A stretch of DNA of 64,000 nucleotides from Canna indica (GCA_034359265.1 CP136898.1:57525501-57589500); one strand, 5' to 3'; positions 24,139-36,689 are shown, counted from the stretch's first letter. Numbers and translations are program-made. Notes: generated by a model not told the origin, from the letters alone.

Positions 24139-24728
24139 TTATCTTGGGAGGCCCTTGCCAAACATATCCTGGATGACACTATGCAGAGGACTAGGGGCAC
24201 CACTGAGGATGCAGGAAACTGATATGGTGCGTCTTTTGTTTATTCTTGCACTTCTAGTTTGCGTACTATCTTACAAGAGGTGGTGCCTATCCCGGGCTGT
24301 GGGATTCAGTACTTTTATGCCCCTTGATTTGAGCCAAGCCTATCATTCTTTCTTGGTTATTGCTTTTCCTGGGCTGTGGGACTTTGTGCTTATTCCTATT
24401 TCTATATTGCTAGACGTGTTGGTATGATTGTGAGCTTTTCCCGGGCTGTGGGACTTATTGCTTATTACTTCTTTCAGTTTATGAGTTTTAGATCATCATG
24501 ACTTGTGTGTCTTTCTCGGGCTGTGGGATGTCTTTCTCTTTTGATTGCTATGATTGTATCGTAGCGGGACCATCAACCCTAGGGTTTGGGTCTTGACCTT
24601 GCTGATGGCTATGCCGAAGGTGAGGGTATAGACCTTTTGTCCTAGGGTGATTGGTTACTGAACTATTCATGTACACATTTCTCACATTATTAATACAATT
24701 ACACTTGACTTGTTGCAAAAAAAAAAAA
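24139..24728 (+). other. LINE 3'UTR with GGGCTGTGGG repeats and poly(A)
   Basis: Non-coding tail of the LINE. The short motif CCCGGGCTGTGGGA or a close variant occurs at about 24290, 24368, 24438 and 24517, each followed by a T-rich stretch. The tail ends TTGTTGC plus 12 A (24717-24728). The unrelated-in-detail LINE at 46717-47400 has a similar set of GAGTTGTGGGT and GGGCTGTGGGT motifs at the same place, so the motif may be a conserved 3' recognition feature. Confidence 0.75.
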
Positions 24729-24731
24729 TAT

Positions 24732-27700
24732 ATATTCGAAATCAAGTTCCCAACTTTCAGAACCTTGTTCCAAACTTTTGAAACCAATTTCCCAACTTTT
24801 GGAACAAATTTTCCAACTTTCGTAACTAAATTCCCAATTTCCCAACTTTCGAAACCAAGTTCCCATCTTTCGGAACTAATTTCCCATCTTTCGAAACCAA
24901 ATTCTCAAATTTCCGAACCAAGTTCCACACTTTCGTAACCAAATTTCCAACTTTCTGAATTATTTTCCCAATTTTTGGAACCAGCTTCCAACTTTCAGAA
25001 CTAAGTTCTCAGCTTTCAGAACCAAGTTCCTAACATTCAGAACCAAGTTCCCAACTTTCAGAACCAAATTCCTAAATTTTGGAACCAAGTTCCGATCTTT
25101 CCGAATCAACTTCCGCACTTTTCGAACCATGTTTCCTAATTTCGGAACCACGTTCCAAACTTTCGGAACCAAGTTCCCAACTTTCGGAATAAAATTCTCA
25201 ACTTTTCAAACCAAGTTTCGAACTTTCGTAATTAAGTTCTCAACTTTCTAATCCAAGTTCCCAACTTTATGAACCAAGTTCCCAACATTCAGAACCAAGT
25301 TCCCAACTTTCAAAACCAAGTTCCTGTGTTTCGTAACCAAGTTCCCAACTTTTGAAACCAAGTTCCCAACTTTCGAAACCAACTTCCAAACTTTTCGAAT
25401 CAAATTCCCAACTTTCGGAATAGAGTTCCCAACTACCAAATCCTCAACTTTCCAAACCAAGCTCCCCAGTTTCTGAACCAACTTCCGAATATTCGAAACC
25501 ATGTCCCCAACTTTCTGAACCAAGTTCCAATCTTTCCGAATCAAATTCCCAACTTTTGAAACCATGTTCCCAACTTTCGGAACCAAGTTCCACACATTCC
25601 GAACCAAGTTCCCCACTTTCCGAACCAATTTCCGAACTTTCGAAACTAGGTTCCCAACTTTCGATACCAAGTTCTCAAACTTCCGAACCAAGTTCACAAC
25701 TTTCCAAACCAACTTCCCAACTTTCCAAACCAAGTTTCCAACTTTGGGAACTAAGTTTCCAAGTTCCCGAACCAAATTCCCATCTTTCGAAACCATGTTC
25801 CCAACTTTTGGAACCACGTTCCCAACCTTCGGCACCAAGTTCTCAATATTCGGAACCAAGTTCTCAACATTCGGAACCAAGTTCCCATCTTACGGAACAA
25901 AGTACCCAACAATCAGAACCAAGTTCCAAACTTTCTGAACCATGTTCCCAACTATCGGAACCATTTTCCCAACTTTCGGAACCAAGTTCCTAACTTTCGG
26001 AACAAAGTTCCCAACTATTGGAACCAAGTTCATCTTTCGGAACCCAGTTTCCAACTTTCTGAACCAATTTGCCAACTTTCGGAACAATGTTTCGAATATT
26101 CGAAATCAAGTTCCCAACTTTCAGAATCTTGTTCCAAACTTTTGAAACCAATTTCCCAACTTTTGGAACAAATTTTCCAACTTTCATAACTAAATTCCAA
26201 ATTTCCCAACTTTCGAAACCAAGTTCCCATCTTTCGGAACAAATTTCCTGACTATCGGATCCAAATTCTCAACTTTGCAAACCAAGTTCCGAACTTTCGT
26301 AACCAAGTTGCCTACTTTTTGAACGAAGTTCGAAACTTTCAGAACCAAGTTCACAACTTCATAACCTAGTTCGCAACTTTCAGAACTAAGTTTCCATATT
26401 TCTGCACCAAATTCCCTACTTTCGGAACCAAGTTTCAGTCTTTCCAAAATAAGTTTCCCCACTTTCGGAACCAAGTTACCAACTTTCGGAACCAAGTTCT
26501 CAACTTTTGGAACCAAATTCTCAACATTCTGAACCAAGTTTGCAACTTTTGGAACCAAGTTCCCATCTTTCGGAACCAATTTCCCAACTTTCTGAACCAA
26601 ATTATCAAATTTCTTAACCAAGTTCTGAACATTCGTAACCAAGTTCCCAACTTTCTGAACCAAGTTCACAACATTTGAAATTAAGTTTCCAACTTTCTGG
26701 ACCAAGTTCCAAAATTTCTAAACCATGTTCCCAACTTTCTGAACCAAATTTCCAACTTTCTGAACCAAGTTCCCTTTTTCGGAACCAGTTTCCCGAATAT
26801 TGTTACCAAATCCTCAACTTTCCAAACCAAGTTCCGAACTTTCGTAACCAAGTTCCCTGCTTTCTGAACCGAGTTCGCAACTTTCAAAACCAAGTTCACA
26901 ACTTTATAACCTAGTTCGCAACTTCCAGAACCAAGTTCCCAACTTTCTGAACCAAATTCCCAACTTTCAGAACCAAGTTCCCAACTTTTCGAACCAAGTT
27001 CCCATCTTTCGGAATCAAGTTCCCATCTTTCAGAACCAATTTCGCGACTGTCGGACCCAAATTCTCAACATTCCGAACCAAGTTCCGAACTTTCGTAACC
27101 AAGTTCTCAACTTTCTAAACCAAGTCCCCAACTTTCGAAACCAAGTTCCCATCTTTCGGAACAAATTTACCAATTTTCTGAACCAAATTCTCAAATTTCT
27201 GAACCAAGTTCCGAACTTTCATAACCAAGTTCCCTACTTTTTGAACCAAGTTCCCAACTTTCAGATCCAAGTTTCTAACTTTCTGAACCAAGTTCCAAAC
27301 TTTCTGAACCAAGTTCCCCAACATTGCAATCCAAGTTCCTTTCTTTCCAAACCAAGTTAGGAACTCTTCGAACCAAGTTTCCAACTTTTGAAATCAAGTT
27401 CCCAACTTTCAGAACCAAGTTCCCAACTACCGGAACCAAGTTCCCATATTTCGGAACCAAGTTCCCAACTATCCGAACCATGTTCCCAACCTTCAGAAGC
27501 ATGTTCCGAACTTTTCAAACCAAGTTCCCAGCTTTCGGAACCAACTTCCCAACTTTCGAAACCAAGTTGCCAACTTTCGGAACAATGTTCCAAACATTCG
27601 AAAACAAGTTCCAAATATTTGGAACATTGTTCCGAACTTTCGAAACCAAGCTCTGAACTTTTGGAACAAATTTCCCCACTTTCAGAACTAAATTCCCAAC

Positions 27701-30700
27701 TTTCGGAACCAAGTTCCGATCTTTCCGAACCAAGTTCCCAACTAACGGAACCAAGTTCCCAACTTTTGGAACCAAGTTCCCATCTTTCGAAACAAATTTC
27801 CCAACTATCAGAACCAAATTCTCAACTTTCCAAACCAAGTTCCATAATTTCATAACCAAGTTCCCTACTTTCTGAACCAAGTTCGCAACTTTCAGAACCA
27901 AGTTCTCAACTTCATAACTTAGTTCGCAACTTTCAGAACCAAGTTCCAATCTATCTGAACCAAATTCCCAATTTTCGGAACCAAGTTCCGATCTTTCCGA
28001 AATAAGTTCCCAAATTTTTGAACTAAGTTTCCAACTTTCGAACCAAGTTCCCAACTTTCGGAACCAAATTCTCAACATTTCAAACCAAGTTCTGAACTTT
28101 CGTAATCATGTTTCCAACTTTCAAAACCTAGTTGCCATCTTTCAGAACCAATTTCCTGACTGTCAGAATCAAATTCTCAACTTTTCGAACCAAGTTCCCA
28201 CTTTCTGAACGAAGTTCCCAACTTTCGAAACCAAGTTTCCATCTTTTGGAACCAATTTCCCAACTTTCGAAACCAAATTCTCAAATTTCCGAATCAAGTT
28301 CCAAACTTTCGTAACCAAGTTCCCAACTTTCTGAATCATGTTGCCAACTTTTGGAACCAGCTTCCAACTTTCAGAAATAAGTTCCCAACTTTTAGAACCA
28401 AGTACCAAACTTTCTGAACCAAGTTCCCAACTTTCTGAACCAAATTCCCAACTTTCAAAACCAAGTTCCGCGCTATTCGAACTAAGTTTGCAACTTTCGG
28501 AACCAAGTTCCCAACTTTCGGAACAAAATTCCCAACTTTTCAAACCAAGTTCCGAACTTTCGTAATCATGTTCCTAACTTTCTGAACCAAGTTCCCTACT
28601 TTACAAACTAAGTTCCCAACATTCGGAACCAAGTTCCTAACTTTCAGAACCAAGTTCGTAACTTTCGCAACCAAGTTTCCAACTTTCGAAATCAACTTCT
28701 CAACTTTCAGAACCAAGTTCCAAACTTTTCAAATCAAATTCCCAGCTTTCGGAACAGAGTTCCCAACTATGGGAACCAAATTCTCAACTTTCCAAACCAA
28801 GCTCCCCACTTTCTGAACCAACTTCCAAACATTCGAAACCATGTTCCTAACTTTCCGAACCAAGTTTCAATCTTTCCGAATCAAATTCTCAACTTTCGAA
28901 ACCATGTACCCATCTTTCGGAATCAAGTTCCACACATTCCGAACCAAATTCCCCACTTTTCGAACCAATTTTTGACCTTTCGAAACCAAGTTCCCAACTT
29001 TCGGAAATAAGTTCTCAAACTTCCGAACCAAGTTCTCAACTTTCAGAACCAAGTTCGCAACTTTTTGAACCAAATTTCCAACTTTCGGAACCAAGTTCCC
29101 AACTTTTCGAACCAAGTTCCCATCATTCAGAACCAATTTCGCAACTATAGGAACCAAATTCTCAACTTTCGGAACCAATTTACCAACTTTCTGAACCAAA
29201 TTCTCAAATTTCTGAACCAAGTTCCGAACTTTCGTAACCAAGTTCCCAACTTTTTCAACCATGTTCCCAACTTTCAGATCCAAGTTTCCAACTTTCTGAA
29301 CCAAGTTCCCAACATTCCGATCCAAGTTGCTTTCTTTCCAAACCAAGTTTGGAACTCGTCGAACCAAGTTTCCAACTTTCGAATCCAAGTTCCCAACTTT
29401 CAGAACCAAGTTCCCATATTTCGGAATCAAGTTCCCAACTTTCCGAACCATGTTCCCAACCTTCGGAAGCATGTTCCGAACTTTTCGAACCAAGTTCCCA
29501 ACTTTCGAAACCAAGTTGTCAACTTTCAAAACAATATTCCGAACATTCGGAAACAAGTTCCAAATTTTCGAAACATTGTTCCAAATTTTCGAAACATTGT
29601 TCCGAACTTTCGAAACCAAATTCTGAACTTTTGGAACAAATTTCCCCACTTTCGGAACCAAGTTCCGATCTTTTCGAACCAAGTTCCCAACTTTTGAAAC
29701 TAAGTTCCCAACTTTTGGAACTAACTTCCCATCTTTCGAAACAAATTTCCCAACTATCGGAACCAAATTCTCAACTTTCCAAACCAAGTTCCATAATTTC
29801 ATAACCAAGTTCCCTACTTTCTGAACCAAGTTCGTAACTTTCAGAACCAAGTTCTCAACTTCATAACTTAGTTCGTAACTTTCAGAACCAAGTTCCCATC
29901 TTTCTGAATCAAATTCCCAACTTTCGGAACAAAGTTCCGATCTTTCCGAAACAAGTTCCCAAATTTTCGAACTACATTTGCAACTTTCAGAATTAAATTC
30001 CCAACTTTCGCAACCAAATTCTCAACATTTCAAACCAAGTTCTGAACTTTCGTAATCAAGTTCCCAACTTTCAAAACATAGTTCCCATCTTTCATAACCA
30101 ATTTCCCGACTGTCGAAACCAAATTCTCAACTTTCCGAACCAAGTTCCCACTTTCAGAACCAAGTTCCCAACTTTCAAAACCAAGTTTCCATCTTCCGGA
30201 ACCAATTTCCCAACTTTCGAAACCAAATTCTCAAATTTCCGAATCAAGTTCCAAACTTTCGTAACCAAGTTCCCAACTTTCTGAATCATGTTTCCAACTT
30301 TTGGAACCAGCTTCCAACTTTCAGAACCAAGTTGCCAACTTTCAGAACCAAGTACCAATCTTTCTGAACCAAGTTCCCAACTTTTTGAACCAAATTCCCA
30401 ACTTTCGAAACCAAGTTCCATTCTTTCTGAACCAAGTTCCGCACTATTCGAACCAAGTTTGCAACTTACGAAACCAAATTTCCACTTTCGGAACAAAATT
30501 CCCAACTTTTCAAACCAAGTTCCCTACTTTACAAACCAAGTTCCTAACATTCAGAACCAAGTTCCTAACTTTCAGAACCAAGTTCGTAACTTTTGCAACC
30601 AAGTTCCCAACTTTTGAAATCAACTTCCCAACTTTCGGAACAAAGTTCCAAACTTTCCTAATCAAATTCCCAGCTTTCGAAACAGAGTTCCCTACTTTGG

Positions 30701-31036
30701 GAACCAAATTCTCAACTTTCCAAACCTAGCTCCCCACTTTATGAACCAACTTCCGAACATTCGAAACTATGTTCCCAACTTTCCGAACCAAGTTCCAATC
30801 TTTCCGAATCAAATTCTCAACTTTCGAAACCATGTACCCAACTTTCGGAATCAAGTTCCACACATTCCGAACCAAGTTCCCCACTTTCCGAACCAATTTT
30901 TGAACTTTCGAAACCAAGTTCCCAACTTTCGAAAATAAGTTCTCAAACTTCTGAACCAACTTCTCAACTTTCAAAACTAAGTTCCCATTTTCGGAACCAA
31001 GTTTCCCAGTAACCAAACCAAATTCCCATCTTTCGA
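24732..31036. repeat. 21-bp minisatellite array, block 4
   Basis: Array between the twin-primed LINE and the copia nest. About 24.88-26.1 kb duplicates about 20.5-21.7 kb and includes the empty LINE target at 26096-26105. About 27.3-28.6 kb and 29.3-30.6 kb are another pair of block copies, roughly 1.97 kb apart. The junction with the truncated copia LTR lies near 31036, where TTTCGAAGGG bridges repeat and LTR. Confidence 0.95.
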
Positions 31037-31816
31037 AGGGACACCCGAAAGTATCCCGCCTTCCTACCGAGAGCACTTTCCCACCTCAACCTAAGGGACA
31101 ACTAGAACTAATCCTAGTAAGCTCTAAGTTTACACAAGTGGCTTTACTCCTTCTACACCAAGGATACCACTTCACACAACAAGACCTAATAGCCCTAGGT
31201 CTGTACACAGACACAAATCCAAAAAGAGCTTAAGAATAAACCAATAATAAAAGCTCCTTTGCAGGCCTTTGGCACCTTCAACCCGTCAAGGGCTGAGCTT
31301 GATCAAAACCCGAGTTGAAGCAGCAGCTGGCACTTGAGAAAGGTTGCCGCGGAAAGAAACAGGGCGCACTGCAATCACTCTTTGGAAGGCTTTAATTCCT
31401 TCTTAAATGCTCAATAAAATCTGTAAGATTAAGAGAAGTGCGTTAAATGAAGTATATGAGGGTGTATTTATATCCTCGTGAAGAAGCAGCAACTCAACGG
31501 ATAGATTTCTATCTATTGCAGGGCACCGGTCGAATGGTCGATCGACCGACGGGTCGATCGCTTGACGCAAATTTCTTGATTCGCGATTTCCGATCGACCC
31601 ATCGATCGACCGATGCATTTTGCGTCTGTAGCTATCCTCAGGTCGGTCGACTGATCGGTCGACTGCCAGGCTTACTGCCTATTTTAGGCCTCTGTCGGTC
31701 GATCGGCCGGTCGACCGAAGTAGCCACTACTTGTTTTAGGCAATGTTCAATCGATTGAATTTAGGCTGAAACTTATTTTTCAGCCTATTTTCTTCTGCGC
31801 TTTGTCTCTAGGTTTT
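31037..31816 (-). mobile_element. Copia 3' LTR, distal part (truncated)
   Basis: This matches the LTR copies at 41115-41605 and 44289-45745: AAGTATCCCGCCTTCCTACC, AGGGACAACTAGAACTAATC and the TATA region near 31464. About 300 bp of the usual LTR end is missing on the array side. It also lacks about 35 bp after AATCCAAAAA that the 44289-45745 copy has. The LTR is broken at 31816 by the CACTA element and resumes at 36690. Confidence 0.88.
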
Positions 31817-31834
31817 CACTACTGGAAAAATGGG

Positions 31835-32125
31835 CATCAGTAACGGCTGAAGCCATTGCTGAGCCATTTCTGGAAACCATTAGCAACGGCTTGCAACGGC
31901 CTGACCCATTGCAAAGTAGCCGTAGCAGAAAAGCGCGTTGCTGATAATTTAGCAATGGCGCTGCAACGGCCGATTGGGCCATTGCTAATAACATTATCAG
32001 CAATGGCTTTGCCACGGACACCGAGCCATTGCTGATAACCTTATTAGCAACGGCCCATGAGGCCGTGGCAAGGCCGGTTGTGAAAGACCATTACTAAGTC
32101 GTTGCTGATGTTATACAGCAACGGC
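31835..32125. repeat. CACTA subterminal repeats, left end
   Basis: Many direct and inverted copies of a short motif around AGCAACGGC, GCCATTGCTGA and GCCGTTGCTGAT, spaced 20-45 bp apart. Subterminal motifs of this kind are where CACTA regulatory proteins bind in En/Spm. Here the assignment is by position and repetition only. Confidence 0.8.
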
Positions 32126-32341
32126 TTACGATACACTGATACAATCTGATACATAACTCACACACCCATACACCCATACACACATCCATTCAACATCACA
32201 AATAATTATACTTGTATTTATAATTATCCACAATCGTATAAAAATTATTCAAATGCAAAATTGAATAATCAATATCCAAACTAAACTAAACTAAAATATA
32301 TATAGTATCGAAGTAACAAAGTCAATATAATAAAAAAACAA

Positions 32342-33873
32342 TAAATCTCACGATGACGATGGAGGATGGTCTGGATCATATGGCGGAGTCTGGAGTGCCT
32401 GGGTGTACACCGGCGTGGACTGACTCGAGGACGATAGATTAGATGATGCTGCTCCGTGATGACTTGACAAGTTGCGTAGCATTACTTGCATATCTGCCAT
32501 CATCTGACTCTGACGCTCCATCAACTCAGTCTAACGTGCAACCGTCTCCTCCAGTGTCCTTATCCTCCTACTATGATCATCTCTGGACCTGGAGGTCGAC
32601 GGTCGTTCACCAACATGCGGAGGGGTCGATGCCCCAAGTAGCCCTAACACGGCTCGCGCATGACCACTATCTACAAAACCATACACACGGCGGTGGTCCC
32701 AGCCACCTGCAGCATCGACCCATGCTGCTGCGTCAAAGTCCTCGGGGGTGCCTCCGCGCTGTATCACCGTCTGACTGTAGGTCTCCTACTCGAGTTTAAT
32801 TTTTTGTTTAATATTTTTCATAAAACTTAAATTATAAAATATAATGAATAATTTAAACAAATATACTTACCATAATAAATGCAGCGTGGTTGTCGACGTA
32901 CTCCCCCGTCCCATGCACTCGACGGTGTGTCCGCTCAAACACCGCCATCAGGGAGGGTCGCTGGACAGTCTCGTCGTCTAACACCGTCGTCTACATTTAC
33001 AAAACAAATACATTAATCAGTACACAGAGTAATAAATAAAATATAAAATTAAAATTAAGGTATACTTACCATACGGTTCGCGTGCACAACAAATACAACA
33101 GAGCCGCCAGTGTGATGCGCTCCTCCCCCCGACATGCGGTTTCTAGCCGCAGTCTAGAAACCTCCTGCCATCAATCCATTGACCATAATGCCACGAGCTG
33201 GTCCCATATATCTGGAGTAATCCAATCGGGGTCGTATCCCCGAGTCTCCGCGATGTTAGTGGTCCCAGCTCGGGCCATCACCTGGGACCGGGCCTGCCCC
33301 AGCTGCCCGTTGTACCTCGCACGGGAAATAGCCTCCCAGGCAGCGTAAATGAAGGGCCTCTGGTCCTCGGCCCATGTAAATCGAGCCTGCAAAATAATAA
33401 TATCAGTACTAATATTAATCATCATGCATGTATAAAAAAAAATTAATACGTGCCTCAAACTCGTGCCATAGCATGTCGACGTGCTCACTGGGCATGTGAG
33501 ACCACGTGGGCCATGCCCCGTGCATGTATCGTCGAATAGTAGAAGAAATGCACCTTGGCACTTCTTCTTGCTCGAACTTGCACAACAAAAATAAAATTTA
33601 ATATTATATTATGATATAATGAATTTGTAATGATTCATAATTCATGATATATTATCTCTCCCCAATCACGCTAATGAATCTACGTGACTCTGTGGCTGGT
33701 GGACGATGCCACCTATTCGGCCCGCATGGATGTCTGCGTCTGGATGTACTAGCCTCAGCAGTATCATCGGCAGGAGGATCAACAGTAGGAGGATCAGCAG
33801 CATGAGTAAGTGTTGGAGTCTCACCAATCAGAGACTCCGAAGCTCTCCTACGACGATAACCACGACCAAACAT
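32342..33873 (-). pseudogene. Ptta/En/Spm-type plant transposase (Transposase_24 family) remnant
   Basis: Multi-exon minus-strand gene. The N-terminal part (33873-33652) starts MFGRGYRRRRASES and is rich in P, S, T and R. A middle exon (about 33585-33445) reads FEQEEVPRCISSTIRRYMHG then WPTWSHMP and MLWHEFE. The next (about 33390-33070) reads RFTWAEDQRPFIYAAWEAIS and ends near YDPDWITPDIWDQLVALW. The last (about 32800-32342) has HSRRIRTLEETVAR followed by a Q/M-rich helix and a serine-rich tail. The order (F-x-W region, then D-x-W-x-L, then a C-terminal coiled coil) fits the Ptta/En/Spm family that partners TNP2 in CACTA elements. A TAG after ETVAR disrupts the last exon. Exon edges are estimates. 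Confidence 0.75.
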
Positions 33874-33948
33874 ATCTGTCGAATAGGTATATAATTAGAT
33901 TATTATATATATATTAGAGATATATTTAATATAAGATATACTTTATAA

Positions 33949-35277
33949 TTATTCCTCATCATCTGAGTAATAGTCTTCGAATTCTTCCTCTTCTTCATCT
34001 TCTTCATCAATTTCATGATCGTCATCATCAGTATATTCAACTTCTAATTGAATTGATGTTGTGTCTGCATCCTCAAGTATTGGAATAATATGATCTACAG
34101 CAGGAGGATCATCTTCTTGATAGAAACTATCTGTCACATCAGGTATCGGCTCATTTTCTCCTACTATCGGATCAATTTTTCCTCTCTTTAGTCTTACAGA
34201 CTACACGTCAATCTGCTCTATCTTTATTTCAAGCCGGATACTTCGCGTAACATACTTGTTCGGCTTGTGATACCAAAATAAAAGGCTCATTTGTTGCCAA
34301 TTTGGATTTGTAATTAACATCAATAAGTTTGTATTTTGGATGAACTTTCATGCCCCTTTTTGTTGTATCGAACCAATGACATCTAAATAGGATAACTGAT
34401 TTCAAGCCAAAGTAGTGCAACTCTATCACTTCTTCCACCAGTCCATAAAAATCTATATCACATTCAACATAGGTTGTCCCTTTCACGCAGACCCCGACAT
34501 TCATCGTCTTCTTTGTAAATGCATATTCCACCGTGTGAAATTTGTATCCATTAACAAAATATCCGCTATAACAGGACACTAGTCGCGACGGTCCACTAAC
34601 AAACTCAAATATTCATTATCCATTTCAGCTCGGTGATCTTTGCTGTAAGCTTGAATCCATGTAGGGAAATCATGATTCCGTAATCTCTCTAATTCTTGAT
34701 CGTTGTGAATAGAGTATTTTTGCACCATCTCAATGTCAAATATTTCAATGAATTGTTTAATCTTTGGACAATTGAGTAATACATACAAGTGTGCCAAATG
34801 ATACTCTTCCTCGCTTAAGTGTTGAGATGGACGAGAACCAAAAGCACGACCAAAGTGACAAAATATATTTAAACATCCATCTGAATATATTTAAAGGTTC
34901 ATCGGCAGCTTTCAACATCTCGTAAAATTGTGCAGCTTCTTTATTCGGCAATTCAATCTCTATCATAGTTTGTACTTCTGTGATATCAACCGCTGTAGTA
35001 TCTAGTGGGACTGATGTCTGAGTAACTAGCCGATCAACATTATCATTCAGGTGGAATTGACCCCCAAGACTATCAAGTATCATAGTTCTATAGGGATTAG
35101 ATTGGCTGGATGAAGAAGCACCAGCAGAGGAAGATTCACCATATGTCTGAATGACAGGATTGCTCGACGTCCCGACTTCACGTGACTCCCCGTGACAAGT
35201 CCATAGAAAATATCTTGGTGCAAATCCTTTGCTATATAGATGCAGAGTGACAGTCTCCCGATCCAAAAATCATCCAT
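33949..35277 (-). pseudogene. TNP2-like CACTA transposase, internally deleted
   Basis: The amino end (35277 to about 34880) has the TNP2 opening: VTLHLYSKGF, then YFLWTCHGES, a serine-rich linker and KAADEPLN. It then jumps to C-terminal sequence: a frame with LSEEEYHLAHLYVLLNCP (about 34830-34579), then a DUF4216-like segment (34579-34229) with SGYFVNGYKFHT, LFRCHWFD, YKLIDVNYKS and PFILVSQAEQVCYAKYP. An acidic tail follows (34137-33949). The catalytic transposase core (the Transposase_21 region in this family) is absent. The parts lie in different frames and a TAG precedes the SVRLKRGK segment. This is a deletion derivative that could not supply transposase. Confidence 0.85.
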
Positions 35278-35532
35278 TCAAGCAAATGTGGCACATCGAA
35301 TTTTATCACCAACGCTAACGAATTTTCGATTCGAATAGGCGAAATTTAGGAAGTACGTTACGCCTAATCGAAACTCATTCGTCAAAGCTCCACTATCTAG
35401 ACATCGGTACATCCAACTTTGATCAGCCGACATGATTTTGTCAATCAATGATAATTTCTTTGGTTAATGCCTTTAAGTGAGATTGTCCTATTCCATTTGG
35501 GATTTATGTTATTTATATTGCACTAAGTACTT

Positions 35533-35668
35533 CTTTTAATCGCTAACTTCATTATAAATTTTGGCAGCATCTCCCTACAGTTCTCCAAATACGCATATCA
35601 TCTGGGCGTGTATCGGAGAACAAGAGAGATGCTGCCGAAATTTAGAATATGTTAACGGTTAAAAGAAA
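35533..35668. other. Long imperfect hairpin upstream of the TNP2 remnant
   Basis: Two arms of about 60 bp face each other around ATATCATCTGG. The left arm runs CTTTTAATCGCTAAC...GGCAGCATCTCC...TTCTCCAAATACGC. The right arm is its near complement: GCGTGTATCGGAGAAC, then GATGCTGCC and GTTAACGGTTAAAAG. Pairing is roughly 80% by eye. It sits just 5' of the transposase start in the CACTA element and may be a foldback motif of the family. Confidence 0.7.
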
Positions 35669-36483
35669 ATTGTAAGTGCAATACAAATAACTATATTCCC
35701 AAATTATCCAATCAGGGACAATTCAGGGATTGTACGTCATATAAAAGATCATCTACTTCTTTTACACGAACATACAACCCCCGAACGGATCTAAGTATTT
35801 GCTAAATCATATCCGACTCGTCGATGTGTACGTGAAATATATCAACTCGTTGGATGGATGATTATTTTCTAAATGTTTCGTGTCAGTTCGAGTCCATAGT
35901 GGACAATTCCGACTAATTAACATTTTAACTAATTAATTAATATTAATCTACAATATTTTAACTAATTTAAATAATTAACCTACAATTATTAATCTAAAAC
36001 ATAATATTAATCTAACTAAATTAATCTAAAAATTACTCCAAACTCTAACAATTAATCTAAAAATAATAACAATTAATCTAAGCCCTAAAAATTAATCTAA
36101 CAAATTAAAAAATTAATCTAAACCCTAAAAATTAATCTAACAAATTAAACAATTAATTAAACAATTAATCCAAACAATTAATTAAAAATTAAAAATATAT
36201 ATAAATAATATTATATAAGCATTTCAGGCACCAGAGTCCAGTGTCCGGACACTATGTTTGGACACTGCATAAACCACTGGCTAGAACCCTATTTTAAGGG
36301 TTTCGACCGGCTCTAACAAGGGGTGGAGGTCGAATGGGAGGCGACGAGAAATACCTCGAATCGAACGGGAGGCTGAGGTCAGAATCGGAGGTCGAGGATG
36401 GGGCGGCGGCATCGGCAGCGGCAGCTCGATGGTGGTGTCGGAAGAGAGCAGGGGCGGGGGGCACGATCGCGTGCCCTATATAA
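35669..36483. other. CACTA 5' non-coding interior
   Basis: No gene seen. The first part is AT-rich with many ATTAATCTAA repeats (35925-36200). It then turns GC-rich near 36300-36475 with purine-rich GGCGGC and GGAGGTCGA stretches, just inside the right-hand subterminal repeats. This is plausibly the transcription start region of the element, but nothing decisive marks a promoter. Confidence 0.6.
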
Positions 36484-36665
36484 ACTTATCAGCAACGACT
36501 CACTTAGCCATTAGAAAGTCATTGCTGATAAGTTAATCATCAGCAACGGCTCACGTGTACGTTAGAATGCCGTTGCTGATAATTTAATCCATCAGCAACG
36601 GCTCACTTGTCCGTTAGAACGCCGTTGCAGATATAGCATATCTGCAACGGCTTGAGCGGCCGTTG
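36484..36665. repeat. CACTA subterminal repeats, right end
   Basis: Four or five copies of a roughly 55-bp pattern built from ATCAGCAACGGCTCAC and CCGTTGCTGATAA. They match, in opposite sense, the motif set at the left end of the element. Confidence 0.82.
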
Positions 36666-36689
36666 CTGAAGAACTAATTTCTAGTAGTG

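Larger units (their letters stand above)
21689..24731 (+). mobile_element. 5'-inverted (twin-primed) L1-type LINE insertion
   Basis: A 3.04-kb LINE fragment with 3' end on the plus strand: ORF end at 24138, 3'UTR, then poly(A) at 24717-24728. Its upstream part (21689 to about 22636) is inverted. The 10-bp target duplication ATATTCGAAA occurs at 21679-21688 and 24732-24741. The array at 26060-26170 is the uninterrupted paralogous site, continuing ATATTCGAAA straight into TCAAGTTCCCAAC. In protein terms the inverted part ends at the RT motif QGCPMAPYLF and the sense part resumes a few residues later, just before the FADD box. This is the layout twin priming predicts. It lacks the endonuclease and the start of ORF2. 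Confidence 0.93.
31817..36689 (-). mobile_element. CACTA (En/Spm) transposon inserted in the copia LTR
   Basis: The element begins CACTACTGGAAAA and ends in the complement of CACTACTAGAAAT, a typical CACTA terminal pair. Flanks are ...GGTTTT and TTCGGC. The expected 3-bp duplication reads TTC only if the first C is shared, otherwise TT plus one mismatch. Both ends carry repeated subterminal motifs of the AGCAACGGC/GCCGTTGCTGAT type (31835-32125 and 36484-36665). Two genes run on the minus strand: a TNP2-like transposase remnant and a Ptta/En/Spm (Transposase_24) remnant. Solo LTR 15953-17488 and LTR 44289-45745 show the uninterrupted target. The TNP2 is internally deleted, so the copy is non-autonomous. 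Confidence 0.92.
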
